Made by a program: the position numbers and the translations under genes. 64,000 bases of DNA from Lytechinus variegatus (taxonomy: Eukaryota > Echinodermata > Echinoidea > Temnopleuroida > Toxopneustidae), in contig NC_054746.1 of NCBI RefSeq assembly GCF_018143015.1, positions 40,116,687 through 40,180,686 on the forward strand, read 5' to 3'. The notes under the pieces are model-generated. The model worked only from the letters and a program-made list of their open reading frames with translations, was not told the DNA's origin and did not search any database. Shown here one piece after another: positions 23,915 through 36,040 of the stretch (within the stretch, counting starts at the first letter, position 1; each line of letters begins with the position of its first letter).

Positions 23915-26900
23915 TTACAAGTTAATCTTTGACTTTGTTTTCTTGTGCCGAAGGTTCCATGCGCAAGCTCTTTTTCTAGGATACAAGTAAAAGGAAGACA
24001 AATACAGGGAAAGTAATCACAACATATGTGAAGTAAAGTTCAAATCTGTATATTAAAGTCAAACTTTTATCAATTGAACAATCACCCAAGTCAAATACTA
24101 GTACATTTTTCAGACCTCATTATACTACTCGTGTGTTGTCACTTCTTGTCGATTTTGCCAGAGGGGACAAATTCCTGTGGTCCAACAAGATTCAAGTTAG
24201 ATTCAAATTTGGTCTCAAAAGGTGTGCGCAAGACTTTACAGTGCAAACTTTTCACATTATTGAAAATGTGTGGGTCAGTTTCTTTTTTCCTTGTATCACA
24301 TTCAATAATGCAAAATGAGAAGATCTATCTAAAACGTATGAAGATATACTTTCTGAAACTCTATGTTTGGGAAAAACTGAGACATTATCAATAAAAGCAA
24401 GAGCAGCATTCTTTCATAAACATGTATATGAATGTGATAATTATTCTGTTTGTTAATTCCTGTCTTACCCGTAGAGCTGTTTGTAGTGGTCAGGTATTTC
24501 ATTCCATGCTTGTCCAATAAGTCTGTTGATTTCTTTACTTGTCAGTGCAGGCCAACCACTATGATGAAATGAAATATATATGTAGCAGTTTGTTAAAAAG
24601 GAGAACTGTAAAGACCATATTGGAAGTCAAAATGATTACCGGTATGCATTGTTTAAAAGATGTGAGTAGCAGTTGCAGAATACATTGCAGGTTTTTATAC
24701 ATTTTAATTGCTTACCAGCTGACTATTATGCTTTGCAAATTTGCAATCCTAAAAGATTGGCTACATTGTATTTGTGTATGTAGATTTGTATGCAATGAAT
24801 CAAAATACAAATATTTAAAACACAAAGGTCAAGTCCACCTCAGAAAAATGTTGATTTGAATCAATAGAGAAAAATCAGACAAGCACAATGCTGAAAATTT
24901 CATCAAAATCGGATGTAAAATAAGAAAGTTATGACATTTCAAAGTTTCGCCTATTTTTAACAAAATAGTTATATGAACGAGCCAGTTACATCCAAATGAG
25001 AGAGTTGATGAAGTCACTCACTATTTCTTTTTTTTTATTGTTTGAATTATGTAATATTTCAATTTTTACGAATTTGACGATTCGGACCTCCTTGCCTGAA
25101 GCGCAAAATGTTAAAATAATGGAATTCCATGTGTTCAGGGAGGAATGAAACTTCATTTCACATGATGACGAGAAAAATAGAAAAAATTCATATTTCATAT
25201 AATAAAATACAAAAGAGATAATGAGTGAGTGATGTCATCAACTCGCTCATTTGGATGTAACTGGCTCGTTCATATAACTATTTTGCTGAAAATAGCAAAA
25301 CTTTAAAATGCCATAACTTTCTTATTTTACATCCGATTTTGATGAAATTTTCAGTGTTATGCTTGTTGAATTTTTCTCTTTTTATTCAAATCAAGTTTTT
25401 GTTGGGGTGGACTTGTCCTTTAAAGAATATCTAAATAGTTTTCCTGACTGCAAGATTTGATCCACACATGTATTTTCATTCTATCTTTTATTTTCAATCT
25501 AGTATGCATCATCCAATTGTCTAGATGCATTGATCTACTGAAGATATGAACATTGTAATCTACAGTACTTTGGTTTTATTCAATTTATCAGTCAATTTGT
25601 ACAAATTGAATTATCTGTATCTATATCTTAATACTTTAATTATATATTTAAACACTTACTCTTGGAATCTCTTAATATTGACCTTCGTGAATAATTCGAA
25701 ACCATCTATCCCAGACCTCTTAGAAAAAATCTTCTCTCCAAGAAAGGACTTCATCACCAATGGATCATCTCCAACATCTAAGATAATTTCAACAGTTTGC
25801 TTCAAGGGTTGAAACAGTGAGGACTGTTTGTGATACACCTCAAATGGATGGACACTGGTGCAGGACATGCCAAGGTTTGGACCAGTGAATTTGTCATCTA
25901 AGCAATTGCTCAAGGTACAGTTAATATATCCGATGGTTGGGTTAGGATCAGCAGTAGGGACAAGGTTTCTGTTGAGGATATTCTGTTGGGCCAACACAGG
26001 GACAGTGCTGTGTGAAAGAGGTTTTATTGGAGAAATCAGGGGAACAGGGTTCTGCTGGGTGTGACCATACTGACTACATGAACTTGGTTGAAAGAGAACA
26101 GTTTGAGTATGAGCAATGTTATCAGATGACATGCAACTGCTTTTCTTTAGTGGCAAGAAATTGGATGAATCAGCCTGATTGTACACCTCATTGCCATCTC
26201 CGTGGCAAAGGAAGGGTGCTTGCTTGTCTTTGGTCCTGTTGGTAGGAATAGATAGCTGGTCAGAAGAGAATGTGGGAACTTGGAGAACCACTTGTTGCAA
26301 AGATGTCTTCTGACTCAATTGGTTTGGAATGTGTTTGCTCTTTTGATTGACCTCAGAGAGAGTTGGGATGTATTTCACTCCTGTGTCGCTTCTAATAAGA
26401 TCTGCCAGAGAATCTCCCCTTTGTGGCCTATCATGGCTAGAGATGGAACTAGTGCTTCCCTGTGTAGATTCCTGATCAGCGGTCTTGCTGCTGCTAAAAC
26501 CATCATCAAGGGACCCTGTACCCCAGGTAGAGCTGACAGGAGAGTTCATCTGGTTTGATTGAGAAACATCTGTTTCAATTGAACTCTCAGAGCACATCAT
26601 TCCACTCATGGAACTGCTTGCTAGCAGACTATCCTGAGTGTTTACTGTACTGAGGGACTCTTCATCATCTTCTTTGATGTCATTTTCTTGGAGATACTCA
26701 TCGCCAATTTCTGTCACTTTGGGGCCATCTTGATGGATGATCTTTATTTTCTTCTTACGTGTAGCTTTCATGGATCTTGGTTTACCCTTGATTGAATTTT
26801 TCTTGGTTGTCAAACTTGTCAAAGACTTATCAACTTGACAGTCAAGGCTGGTTAACAAATCTTGTATGGATTCCAAAGAAATTGGTGTATCAGCAGGAAT

Positions 26901-29900
26901 CTCTTTCTGAATTCCATCTGTAATTTGAAAGAGAATAAAAAGTTATTGAAGTTGAGATGATGAAAAATCATGCAATCCTAAGTCAATTGGGAAGCAGTTG
27001 TCTTTCTGAACTAACACTGATTAAGATTGCATACTGTGTGGAGTCAAACAGAAGATACTTTTCGGTGACACGACATTAGCTCCAGCAACAACTGCTCTGG
27101 AGTTTACTTGGTCTATAGGATCCGATTAGGCTTAGGGTTGCAATATGGTTTTATGTTAGGTTCAGGATAGGGTATAGTCCTTAATCCGTGGCTGAAGTTA
27201 GTTATTCCATCAGTGTGTGGAAATTACAGCATAGCAATTGTCGCTGGAGCAAATGTCATGGAACAAGTTTTTCAAATTGCCTGAAAGCAAATAACTTATC
27301 ATATATTTTTCTCTACATGAAATCTTTTGAAATAAATGCTACATATTTTGGAAAAGAAGGTAGGAAGGTAGAATTAATGAATTAATTTTCAAGCTGATTC
27401 TATTGCCACTGAAAACAGATGAAATTGATAGCTCAAATTCAGGATTGTAGCAAATGAACATTTCATGAATCTGATAATCAGAAAAATGCAGAACTTTTAT
27501 CAACATAGAGTCAATGGGATTTTTTTTTTTGAAGATGGTCATTAACTCATGTGGTTTTCATTACACTGGGTACTATTTAATTTAATCAGAAAGAAAAGTA
27601 CACTCTGTAGAGACATACTTTTCCTTGATATGATTATTTACATCAACCGCTTATATCTTTAAAAATGATTCCTAGTCTAATAATGCTGTAAAAGTCAGTC
27701 TTTCTTAAGATTTAATCATAAGCAGATGACAGTTTTCAGACACCAGACTTTGTAAAAAGCAGTATAAATCCCTGTAATATAAATGAATCTTTGGGGCTCA
27801 GCCAATTAAAGTGTACTTTTGACTATAATTGCAGGCATTGCCATGCTTGTAAAGGCTAATATCAGCATGAAGCTAGTGAAATAATGACTTCACCATGTGA
27901 GATAAAAAAATACTCTGCAATTATATAGCACCTTTGGGTCAATAAACTTAATTCTACTTGGGTTAAACAGGTACACATGTTAAGGGTACATACACTCTAG
28001 ATGTCAAATGTCTAATGAAAACTGATGTCAAGAGTTAAGATACTGAATGCTATCAATTGTTACAATTATTCTGTTTTTAAATGTCAAATAAGAAGCTAAA
28101 CTTGAATTTTGTTTCTTGTAATTTATGCTAAAAAAGTACCAATACTTGATAAAGACATTTTAAAAAGTATAAATACTCATTGAAGTTTAAACTGAGAAGC
28201 TTCATGTAATACTTGAACTGGGTGACACCAGGATCTTGCATGTCTTTTCTACTTCTACTTACCCATCAAAGTATATAATGAAGAACTGAATGAAAGATCT
28301 CCACAATTATTTGTTTGCTCTATATCCAAATCCAAGCATAGGGCACTTATCTTTTCTTCTAAGAACTGAATATAATCACTTGTCTTCCTCAACACATAGT
28401 GCTGTAAAGTTGAATTCAGGAGAAAGAGAAAGACAATAGTCAATCAAGAGAATTCATTCTTTTATTTTTAGTGTTTTTTTTTTACTATTTTGTATCAAAG
28501 TACCTTTAATATATTCAGAAATTTATTTTGGGGGATGTGTAGGCTACATATGTACATTTAAAAAAAAAAAGGCAGCAATCTTTTCATATTGTTAAAAAGA
28601 TTGCTAATAAACCATTCCATAATTACCCATTCATATTATTCAACAATATTTCATACTGAATATACAAATTTGATATGTCTACCATATCTCTATCAGAAAT
28701 TCAGAACCTTTTGATAATCATTTACATGCTATACAGCGTATGCCTAAAGTTTACTTCACTTACGTATTGAAGGCAGATAGTGACGCTATCATTCATCAAA
28801 ACAAGTGAGTAAAAAACTTTGCAACTAAAAATTTGGCAATTATAATAAAAATCCTTGCCATGAACATGTCTCTACTCCCTCTTTCCCCCCAAATAATTTG
28901 ATACTGTTTTCACATGGTATATATTTACGCTTGGATAATCATGAAGGATTCTTTGCTGTGATTTATGTTTATTGAATTCCCAATTTTTTTTTAGTGCAAA
29001 TATTTTGTTACTCCCTCAGTAGAAACAATTTATTATCTCTATTGCAATCAATTGTCTCATTAAAAAATCCAATATATTCATGCAATGGGTGGATACACAT
29101 ATTCTCCAAGATCTTTCAAGAGCAAGTAAACAGACCGAAATCATAATTGTTTTGGGGTACATTGGAGTAAGAGATATTTCATTATCGGTTCTTTCTTCTT
29201 TTCTTACTGTCTCCCTCTCTCTCTGTCTTCCTTTCTTTATCTCTCTCTTTCTTTCTTTCATTCTCTTTGTTTGTCTGACAGGATGCCTTTAAGGTGACCG
29301 CACACCTTACGATTGGTCTGCGACCCGATTTCAGAATAAAATGTGGTAGAATTTGATGCTAATATTGAGACTTGGAATATCTTACTGTGTAATGCTCGAA
29401 ATCATCACATGAATATCTGTGTTCAAATCTGTGACTATGCTATCATCCTTCTTAGAATAAAAACAAATCTAATATCTAGTCATAATGACGTCATAACAGT
29501 CTTATGGTTGGCTACGATTTGAAACTAATTTGGCCTTTACTAAAAAATAATGGCTTGCAATCTTTCAAAATGGTTATATTAGTATTATTTCAATTAATCT
29601 TAACCTCAAATAAAATTATATGTTCCATTCACATTTTCATAAAATGAGCAAAATGTGATTTGTTCCAAAATCGGATCCCGAACAGTTGTAAGGTGTGCGG
29701 TGGCCTTTACACATTTAGGCTTACTGGGAATGATGTTTATTGTCATTATTGAGAATCATATTTGCATTATAAACATTACAGACCATTAAAATACCAAACT
29801 TACCTTTGTTTCTGGTTCAGTTGCCTCACAAGAAGGAAGTTTGTTGATTATTTTTCTAATCGCCTGGTTCAGACTATAATGTCTCCGCCTGCATAATGAT

Positions 29901-32900
29901 ATCAATGGATTATATAGAAAGGGTAAGTTTATAATAAGATTGAAGTAGATCTATCTGAATGAAAAGAAAATTATCCAAACAGCATTTTACCTCTACTTTG
30001 CAATACAGTAAGTCAAAGTTGTGTGTTGAATAGTTGAAGAAACTCTCTGAAGGTCATTGTCAAATATTATTTATGGTAATGGTAATTGTTATTTCTTTAT
30101 AGTATTATTATCAGACTGACTTAAAGGACAAGTCCATTCCAACCAAAATTTGATTAAAATAAAAAGAGAAAAATCCAGTAAGTATAACACTAAAAATTTA
30201 ATCAAAATTGGATGTAAAATGAGAAAGTTACATTTTAAATTTTCCTTAATTTCACAAGAGTTATGCAGATGAGGAGACATGACGTCATCCACTCACTATT
30301 TTTTTTTATTATATGTAATATTCTAATTTTGTCCTCAATGTCAAGTGAAACGATTAATTCTTTCCTGAACATGTGGAATTAATATTGTTTAATACTATGT
30401 GGTTCAGTCAAGTTGGTCCTTATTGTCAAATCTGTAAAAAAATGAACTATTGAACAATTCAAACAATAAAAACCAAGGAAACAGTAAGCGAGGGACATCA
30501 ATGAATGTCTTATTTCCATGTCAATGAGTTGTGCATATCACTGTCTTGAGAAAAAAATCTAAAATGTCACAACTTTCTTATTTTACGTCCGATTTTGATG
30601 AAATTTTCAGCATTAGGCTAGTTTGATTTTTCTCTATTCACTCGAACCAACATGTTTTTGGGGTGGGCTTGTCCTTTAAAGGACAAGTCCACCCCAACAA
30701 AAACTTGATTTGAATAAAAAGAGAAAAATTCAACAAGCATAACACTCAAAATTTCATCGAAATTGGATGTCAAATAAGAAAGTTATGACATTTTAAAGTT
30801 TCGCTTATTTTTAACAAAACAGTGATATGAACGAGCCAGTTACATCCAAATGAGAGAGTTGATGTCACTCACTATTTTTTTTTCTTATTGTTTGAAATAT
30901 GAAATATTTTATCTTGTCATTGTCATGTGAAATGAAGTTTCATTCCTCCATAAACACATGGAATTCCATTATTTTAACATTTTGTGCGGCAGGCAAGGAG
31001 GTCCTAATCATCAAATTCCTAAAAATTGAAATATTGTATAATTCAACAATAAAAAACAAAAGAAATAGTGAGTGAGTGACATCATTGACTCTCTCATTTG
31101 GATGTAACTGGCTCGTTCATATAACTATTTTGTTAAAAATAAGCGAAACTTTGAAATGTCATAGCTTTCTTATTTTACACCCGATTTTGATGAAATCTTC
31201 AGCATTGTGCTTGTCTGATTTTTCTCTATTGATTAAAATCAACATTTTTCTGAGGTGGACTTGACCTTTAAATATGAATTTTAATGAGTGTGCAATAATT
31301 ATACCAGTATAGAGAGAATTATGGGACAATTTGTGGGCCTGACCATCTTGGCCACTTTTGGTATTAATATGAATGTGGGCTAAGAAAGCATCTGAACAGC
31401 TATCTTTCGCAAGAGATAATTATTTGTCATATTGTTCCTAAATAGAAAGAAATGGAAAATCCCCAAAATCTAAATTTTAGTTACAACTTTCCTAAAAAAA
31501 TCTCTTATGATTGTGATTATTTTTGTGTGTGACTGAGTCGATGAAAAGTAATTATTAAAGATTATATCAACAAATGATATTGTTCCAAAATGTGGACAGA
31601 AATAATATAACCGGTACATGATTATTTCCATCTTTCCCACAACTGCCTCTTTATTAATCAACGATTTTGATTTGATCAATAGAACATCTTAAGGATGTTC
31701 CACAGTTAAAGTGAAATCCATGTCATTTTCACCGAACATTGCACATAAATAATTAGCACCTGAATATTCCAAATATGTAAAAATTAACAACGGTCCATGT
31801 GCTTTATTTTTTGCTATAGAGCTTCAAAGTTCCCTCAAATGGATGTTGTTAAGTATTGCGCATTCAAAAGAATTTGACACTTTTAGATTTCATGAGATCG
31901 CTACAATGAGTTTAATCATCTATTACTCAAATCTATGATAATTTCATCAAATTTTGCATAACAGTTAATAATTGTATCTATTTATATTGCTATTTGTTTG
32001 CTCTCTTAAGTCTACCAGCACTGTCAGTTCTTAAATGATGTGAGAGATAACTAAAACCCAATCTCAAAAATGTGAAATTTCAAATTTCAACAAATTTGAG
32101 AAGTCCAAGAAATGCTGCACTTTATTCAAAACCATGTCATTTTCACCAAACTTTGCAAAGTTGTAAAGAAATGTATATCAAAGAGGTGCAAACATTGAAA
32201 AATAGGTGTTCATGTGCTTGTTTTCAAACTATCAGCACTTTTATTACAGCAAATGTGGTTTGTAAAACACCAAAAAATGTGCCAAATGATTTGTATCTAT
32301 GTGATTGTGAGGAAAAACTTTAAACCACTCTACCATGTATTCAACTCGGGGTCATATCTGTCATTCTTTGCAGCACTGCAGAGTAAAGTATTTTGAAATT
32401 TTAGAGGTATTTTTTTTTAAAGTGGAATGGTCTATGAAATAATTCCAGTTTATCAGTCTCATAGAATAACGCAAAGGATCTGCAGTTAGAGTGCAGATAA
32501 TGAAAAAATATCAGCTCATACCTACACCTGATTAATCACCTGTTTATCCATTGTGACGTCAGCATGTGGAGTGTAAAATATGCGCAGATCACGGTGCGCA
32601 CAAACATAACCATGGAACGTCCTTAAGTTGATTCTAGGCCAAGATCCAACTTTTTAATGTCAAGGTTAGATCAAGACAAACCTTGACCAAAATTTTCTGC
32701 ATTAGCACTAGCAGGCCTTACTAGCCCATAGCCCAGGCCAAGGGCGGAAATCTCTCCCCAAAGGTAGGGGGAGGGGGAGGTGGACCAACCAGTGGCTGAA
32801 AATTTTGACAAGCCCCCCCCCCAAAAAAAAAAAAAATTAGGTTATCACCCCAAATATAAGGTTATTTTGACCAAAATAAATTTGCGAAGTAAAAAAAGAA

Positions 32901-35582
32901 AGAAGAAGAAAAAAAAGGTTATCACCCCAAAAGGTAGGTCATCTCGTCCAAATGACATTCTTTATTTCGATTATAATGGGGGGAACATTTGATATTGTGT
33001 CCCCCCTACAATTTTGGGTAGGGGGGACAGGTCCCCCCTGGGATTTCCGCCAATGGCCCAGGCCACAGAGATAGGGTTGACACAATTACCTTAATGATAT
33101 TATGACTATTAACTTTGATTTTACATACTTTCTTAACAAATCAGTGTTTACTGCAGATCTTTCTTTTAGACATATTTTAAATCATGCATTGAAATAGATT
33201 TCGATGAAAATTGTTGAATCAAAAATGTAAAATTTGAAGCACCCTTTTTTGTGTGTAGATTACAAAAATATGGAATTTAATCATCGTTGTAATCATCTTA
33301 ATTTTGTTCTCTACAAATGCACTTTGTACTATGATGAAACTTTACTTAACTTTTCCAAATGGCCGTTTAAAATGGATTGTCCGAACATGTAACCTGTCTG
33401 GGCACAAAACTGGGTATACTAGATCTACAGGTAAAAATCAATAGGCCCAATTGTTTTTCGGGGCATAGGTTTCCTTAGTCTGGCTAGCTGTACTTTCAGA
33501 GGAGTTTTTCAGTTCCGCAAAGCCAAAGCCAGACAAATGTCAAAACTCAGCAAAGAATATGAGTTTTACCTATTATTATGACCAAAATAGACTGATATTT
33601 TCATGACGAAAATCTCCCTTTTAGAGCAGCTATACCCCAGTTTCCCTTATCAATTCTCTTCTCCAAGTACTACAAACCATAATTGCCCCAAGCATGAAAT
33701 ATAAGTATAGAAACACCTGTTTCTTGACCTCGGTCCGAAGATAACACATCCCAGCATATACAGTCACAGAAGGGGGCCTCACACAATGGATTGCAATGTG
33801 TGTAGTTCTAGAGCCTACTATGGAGTTCCATGTATACACGCGGTGAAAGTGCAACTTTTTTTTCTTTCTTTCTTCCTTTCTTTCTCTCTTTCTTTCTTTC
33901 CTTCTTTCTTTCTGTCTGGCTGTCTTATTTTTTTCTTTCTACACTTATTTTTCTTCATCCACCCCCTTTCTACACCTCTGAAGAACCTGCATTTGCCAAA
34001 TAAAAAAAAATAATGATTTCATATTTGTTTGCATATCAGCTGCATGATTATTATACTTTGTATGTTGGTATGCCATTACTTCTTTTTTTCAAACGTTAGG
34101 ACTGTATCATTTCGCGAGTGAATGGCATACATCCCATATTTTCTTGCTGGACGGACAGAAACTGGGATGCATCGCGGTCCCTACATGCTAAGCATACCGG
34201 AATTTTTATTCGCTTACTTTCCTTATTTCGAGGTCGATTTTCTTCGTCCGAAATTGAAAGTGGACTAATATTGGATGTCTGAATGTAATATGCCTTTGAA
34301 GATGTGATTAATAGTGAATACAATAATTTCATTCCGAAGGTCCTTCTACAGGCAGACAAGTCTTACGTAATAGCACAGCTGTTGTTTATCATTTCGTCCT
34401 TGGCTCAACGCTCACCACCACGGCCTGTGGTGGTGAAACTGAAACTTAGGTTCCTTTTACAGAGTACAACATTAGGCCTAACAGTTTCTAGTAGGCCAAG
34501 TTAACTAACTTAAGTTCGAGTCTGTTTAGACCTAACACCGTAATGGTAACATTAGACTTGCCGGCCTTGCCCTGCCGCCTTGTTGAGGCGTGAAGTTGAA
34601 GTTAAATTTGTTCAGTTTGGTTTTGCTCTCCCCATTTTTACTTTGTTAAATTTGCTGTCTTTGCTAAATATTCCTGTTAAGTTTGACAGTTTAATTAAAG
34701 TTACACCTTTGAAATGTACTACTGCCCCGGCCCAATTTGCAGGAGGAAAACCCGGGGCAAAACCCCGGGGGGGCCACTTACATTGACGAGTGGATACCAT
34801 GCGCGACCAAAAAAACACGTAAAAAGGATGTCTTTTTCACGATAGGGCACGTTACGTACGTAATGTGATAAGGGTGTCAAAAACACAAAAATAATGAAAA
34901 AAGGGTATCTATTTCGCTAGGAAAATTACGTGTTTAGGGTCGAATTTGCGGGGATGATAAAACAAAAATTAAATGTTTTATAAAGGATGTCCTTTTTGCC
35001 CCAACACTACGTGTTTAGAGTCCGATTTGCGCGAGGTGTAGAAGGTGGGGTCGTACTAAACCAAAAAAGGTAAAGCCGACGACCGAAGGACCCGTGACAA
35101 TAAAACATTCCTGTACTTGTTTAGGGGTTCATTTCAGGGAATATTTGCCAAGAGTATCGTTTTGTTTCCAATACTTGTTAAGGGTAGGGTTTCACACGCC
35201 AATACTTGTTGAGGGGTGCATTTTCAGAATATGGAAATTACGTGTTTAGGGTGCTTTTCGAGACCCCATGGTCGCGCATGGTATCCACTCGTGAATGGAA
35301 GTGGCCCCCCCGGGGGCAAAACATCACCAACCCCCGGCCCCGTACGCGTACCGGTACCAACCTCTCATGGATTCGATGCATCTCCCGTTTCTCCAAATGA
35401 TCGTCGGGTGATGGTCCCCGTACGGATTGACTCTTCCTCTTCGACTTCGTCACTTTCTTTTTCACCACTGTTTTCACATTTTCAGTGCGTTTCTTACTCC
35501 TCAAGCGAGGTCCATTGGCATTTACAGATTTCGGGGATGTCTTGGTAGTAGATTTTGATCTTCTTGACTTTATTTTCCGCAT
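23915..35582 (-). CDS. bHLH plus HMG-box transcription factor, BHMG1/MEIOSIN-like
   Basis: Six coding exons on the minus strand: 35582-35362, 29888-29804, 28401-28263, 26917-25660, 24558-24469, 23975-23915 (1854 bases, 617 residues). Phases and GT/AG agree at all five introns. Exon 1 is Lys/Arg/Ser rich and ends in the basic region EKREMHRIHER. Exon 2 gives RRHYSLNQAIRKIINKLP (helix 1). Exon 3 gives HYVLRKTSDYIQFLEEKI (helix 2), so the bHLH covers about residues 65-123. Exon 4 encodes a long Ser/Gln/Pro-rich, likely disordered middle. Its end and exon 5 form an HMG box: SGIDGFELFTKVNIKRFQ, then WPALTSKEINRLIGQAWNEI, PDHYKQLY (about 550-600). Exon 6 adds a basic tail. bHLH with a C-terminal HMG box is known from BHMG1 (MEIOSIN), which pairs with STRA8 to switch on meiotic genes; STRA8 itself is a weaker alternative. 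Orthology is inferred from architecture. Exons 1 and 6 are the least certain. Confidence 0.72.
24826..25419. mobile_element. Palindromic TTAA element, copy 1, in intron 5 of the bHLH-HMG gene
   Basis: It begins AGGTCAAGTCCACC and ends GGTGGACTTGTCCT, followed by TTAA (25420-25423). The two halves are near-complements: ATCGGATGTAAAATAAGAAA against TTTCTTATTTTACATCCGAT, GAACGAGCCAGTTACATCCA against TGGATGTAACTGGCTCGTTC. No coding capacity. Further copies: 30125, 30680, 50205 and a degenerate one at 36041. Confidence 0.85.
29289..29707. mobile_element. MITE with about 40-base inverted ends, intron 2 of the bHLH-HMG gene
   Basis: The left end AAGGTGACCGCACACCTTAC is mirrored by GTAAGGTGTGCGGTGGCCTT on the right, both next to TTTA. 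Inner CCGATTT/AAATCGG also pair. 419 bases, non-coding. Confidence 0.8.
30125..30675. mobile_element. Palindromic TTAA element, copy 2
   Basis: AGGACAAGTCCATTCC to GGGTGGGCTTGTCCT, flanked by TTAA at 30121-30124 and 30676-30679. More diverged than copy 3 (it has AGTTATGCAGATGAGGAGAC instead of the usual GAACGAGCCAGTTACATCC block). Confidence 0.82.
30680..31267. mobile_element. Palindromic TTAA element, copy 3, abutting copy 2
   Basis: AGGACAAGTCCACCCC to GAGGTGGACTTGACCT, with TTAA at 30676-30679 (shared with copy 2) and 31268-31271. The arms match copy 1 closely. Confidence 0.85.
31693..32632. mobile_element. 940-base element with TTAA target duplication (piggyBac/Kolobok-like MITE)
   Basis: TTAA at 31689-31692 and 32633-32636 flank the ends GGATGTTCCACAGTTA and TAACCATGGAACGTCC, which are imperfect complements. 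The phrase CCATGTCATTTTCACC occurs at 31720 and again at about 32131. Without a transposase frame it is non-autonomous. Confidence 0.72.
32741..33055. mobile_element. 315-base MITE with 10-base target duplication
   Basis: GCCCAGGCCA occurs at 32731-32740 and 33056-33065. Between them the ends AGGGCGGAAATC and GATTTCCGCCAATG are inverted. The interior is C/G and A homopolymer rich. A 9-10 base duplication would fit a Mutator-like origin. Confidence 0.7.
33450..34740. other. Part of intron 1 of the bHLH-HMG gene, nothing recognised
   Basis: A CTTT-rich low-complexity block at about 33855-33950 and short open frames on both strands (for example 34096-34359) without recognisable domains or matching splice phase. 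Confidence 0.4.
34761..35325. mobile_element. Inverted-repeat element next to exon 1 of the bHLH-HMG gene
   Basis: The left end GGGGGGGCCACTTACATTGA, then GAGTGGATACCATGCGCGAC, is complemented at the right by GTCGCGCATGGTATCCACTC and AATGGAAGTGGCCCCCCC. The interior repeats TACGTGTTTAGGGT and TACTTGTT-AGGG-like phrases. 565 bases. It ends about 36 bases from the exon 1 splice donor. Confidence 0.85.
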
Positions 35583-35770
35583 CGCGATATGATGTTCAAA
35601 CGAGCAGGCGACCAGGCGATAAGACGCGGGAAGGGCCTAGGGCACAGGCTAGGCTAGGCCTTAGTCAGCGTAACACCGGCACCGCATAGGCCAGGCTAGC
35701 TAGCCAGGAGGGCGCCGGGCCGGCCAGGCGCTAGGCAGGCGCACCGGTCATCAACGTCGATTTGTGTGCA
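35583..35770 (-). promoter_or_regulatory. CpG-rich 5' flank of the bHLH-HMG gene
   Basis: GC-rich sequence with many CpG (ATAAGACGCGGGAAGG, GGCGCCGGGCCGGCC, GGCGCACCGG) directly upstream of the start codon and unlike the AT-rich surroundings. It supports exon 1 being the true first coding exon. No TATA box seen. Confidence 0.5.
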
Positions 35771-36040
35771 GTCACATCGCATCAATTTGATTGGTTAAAA
35801 GTTTTTGATAGCCTTGTTAAAAGACTTGACTATTTTTGTGCATTCTATTTCATGAGCCTCTTATTTACGTTTACTTTTACATCATAATAATAATAAGAAA
35901 GAAAATCGACACAGAGCAGCTATATACTCTACTCAATTGAAGACAAAATAGTGCAGGATTTACTTGAGGAGGAGGGGGGGGGGGGGGAGAGAGAAGGGGT
36001 ATAGGGCATTTCCTAGTCATTCAAATTAATTCCCCTCCCT

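Noticed and set aside
25656-26876. A 406-residue single-exon gene on the minus strand
   Set aside because: The frame begins at a TTG, not ATG, is preceded by an in-frame acceptor at 26918, and its last bases hold a strong donor (GTAAGT at 25659). It is an internal exon of the bHLH-HMG gene.
34096-34359. Possible extra first exon of the bHLH-HMG gene (87-residue minus frame)
   Set aside because: No motif and no need for it: exon 1 to exon 2 already gives an unbroken basic region and helix 1.
35216-35548. 110-residue plus-strand open frame
   Set aside because: Antisense shadow of exon 1 of the bHLH-HMG gene and the adjoining inverted-repeat element.
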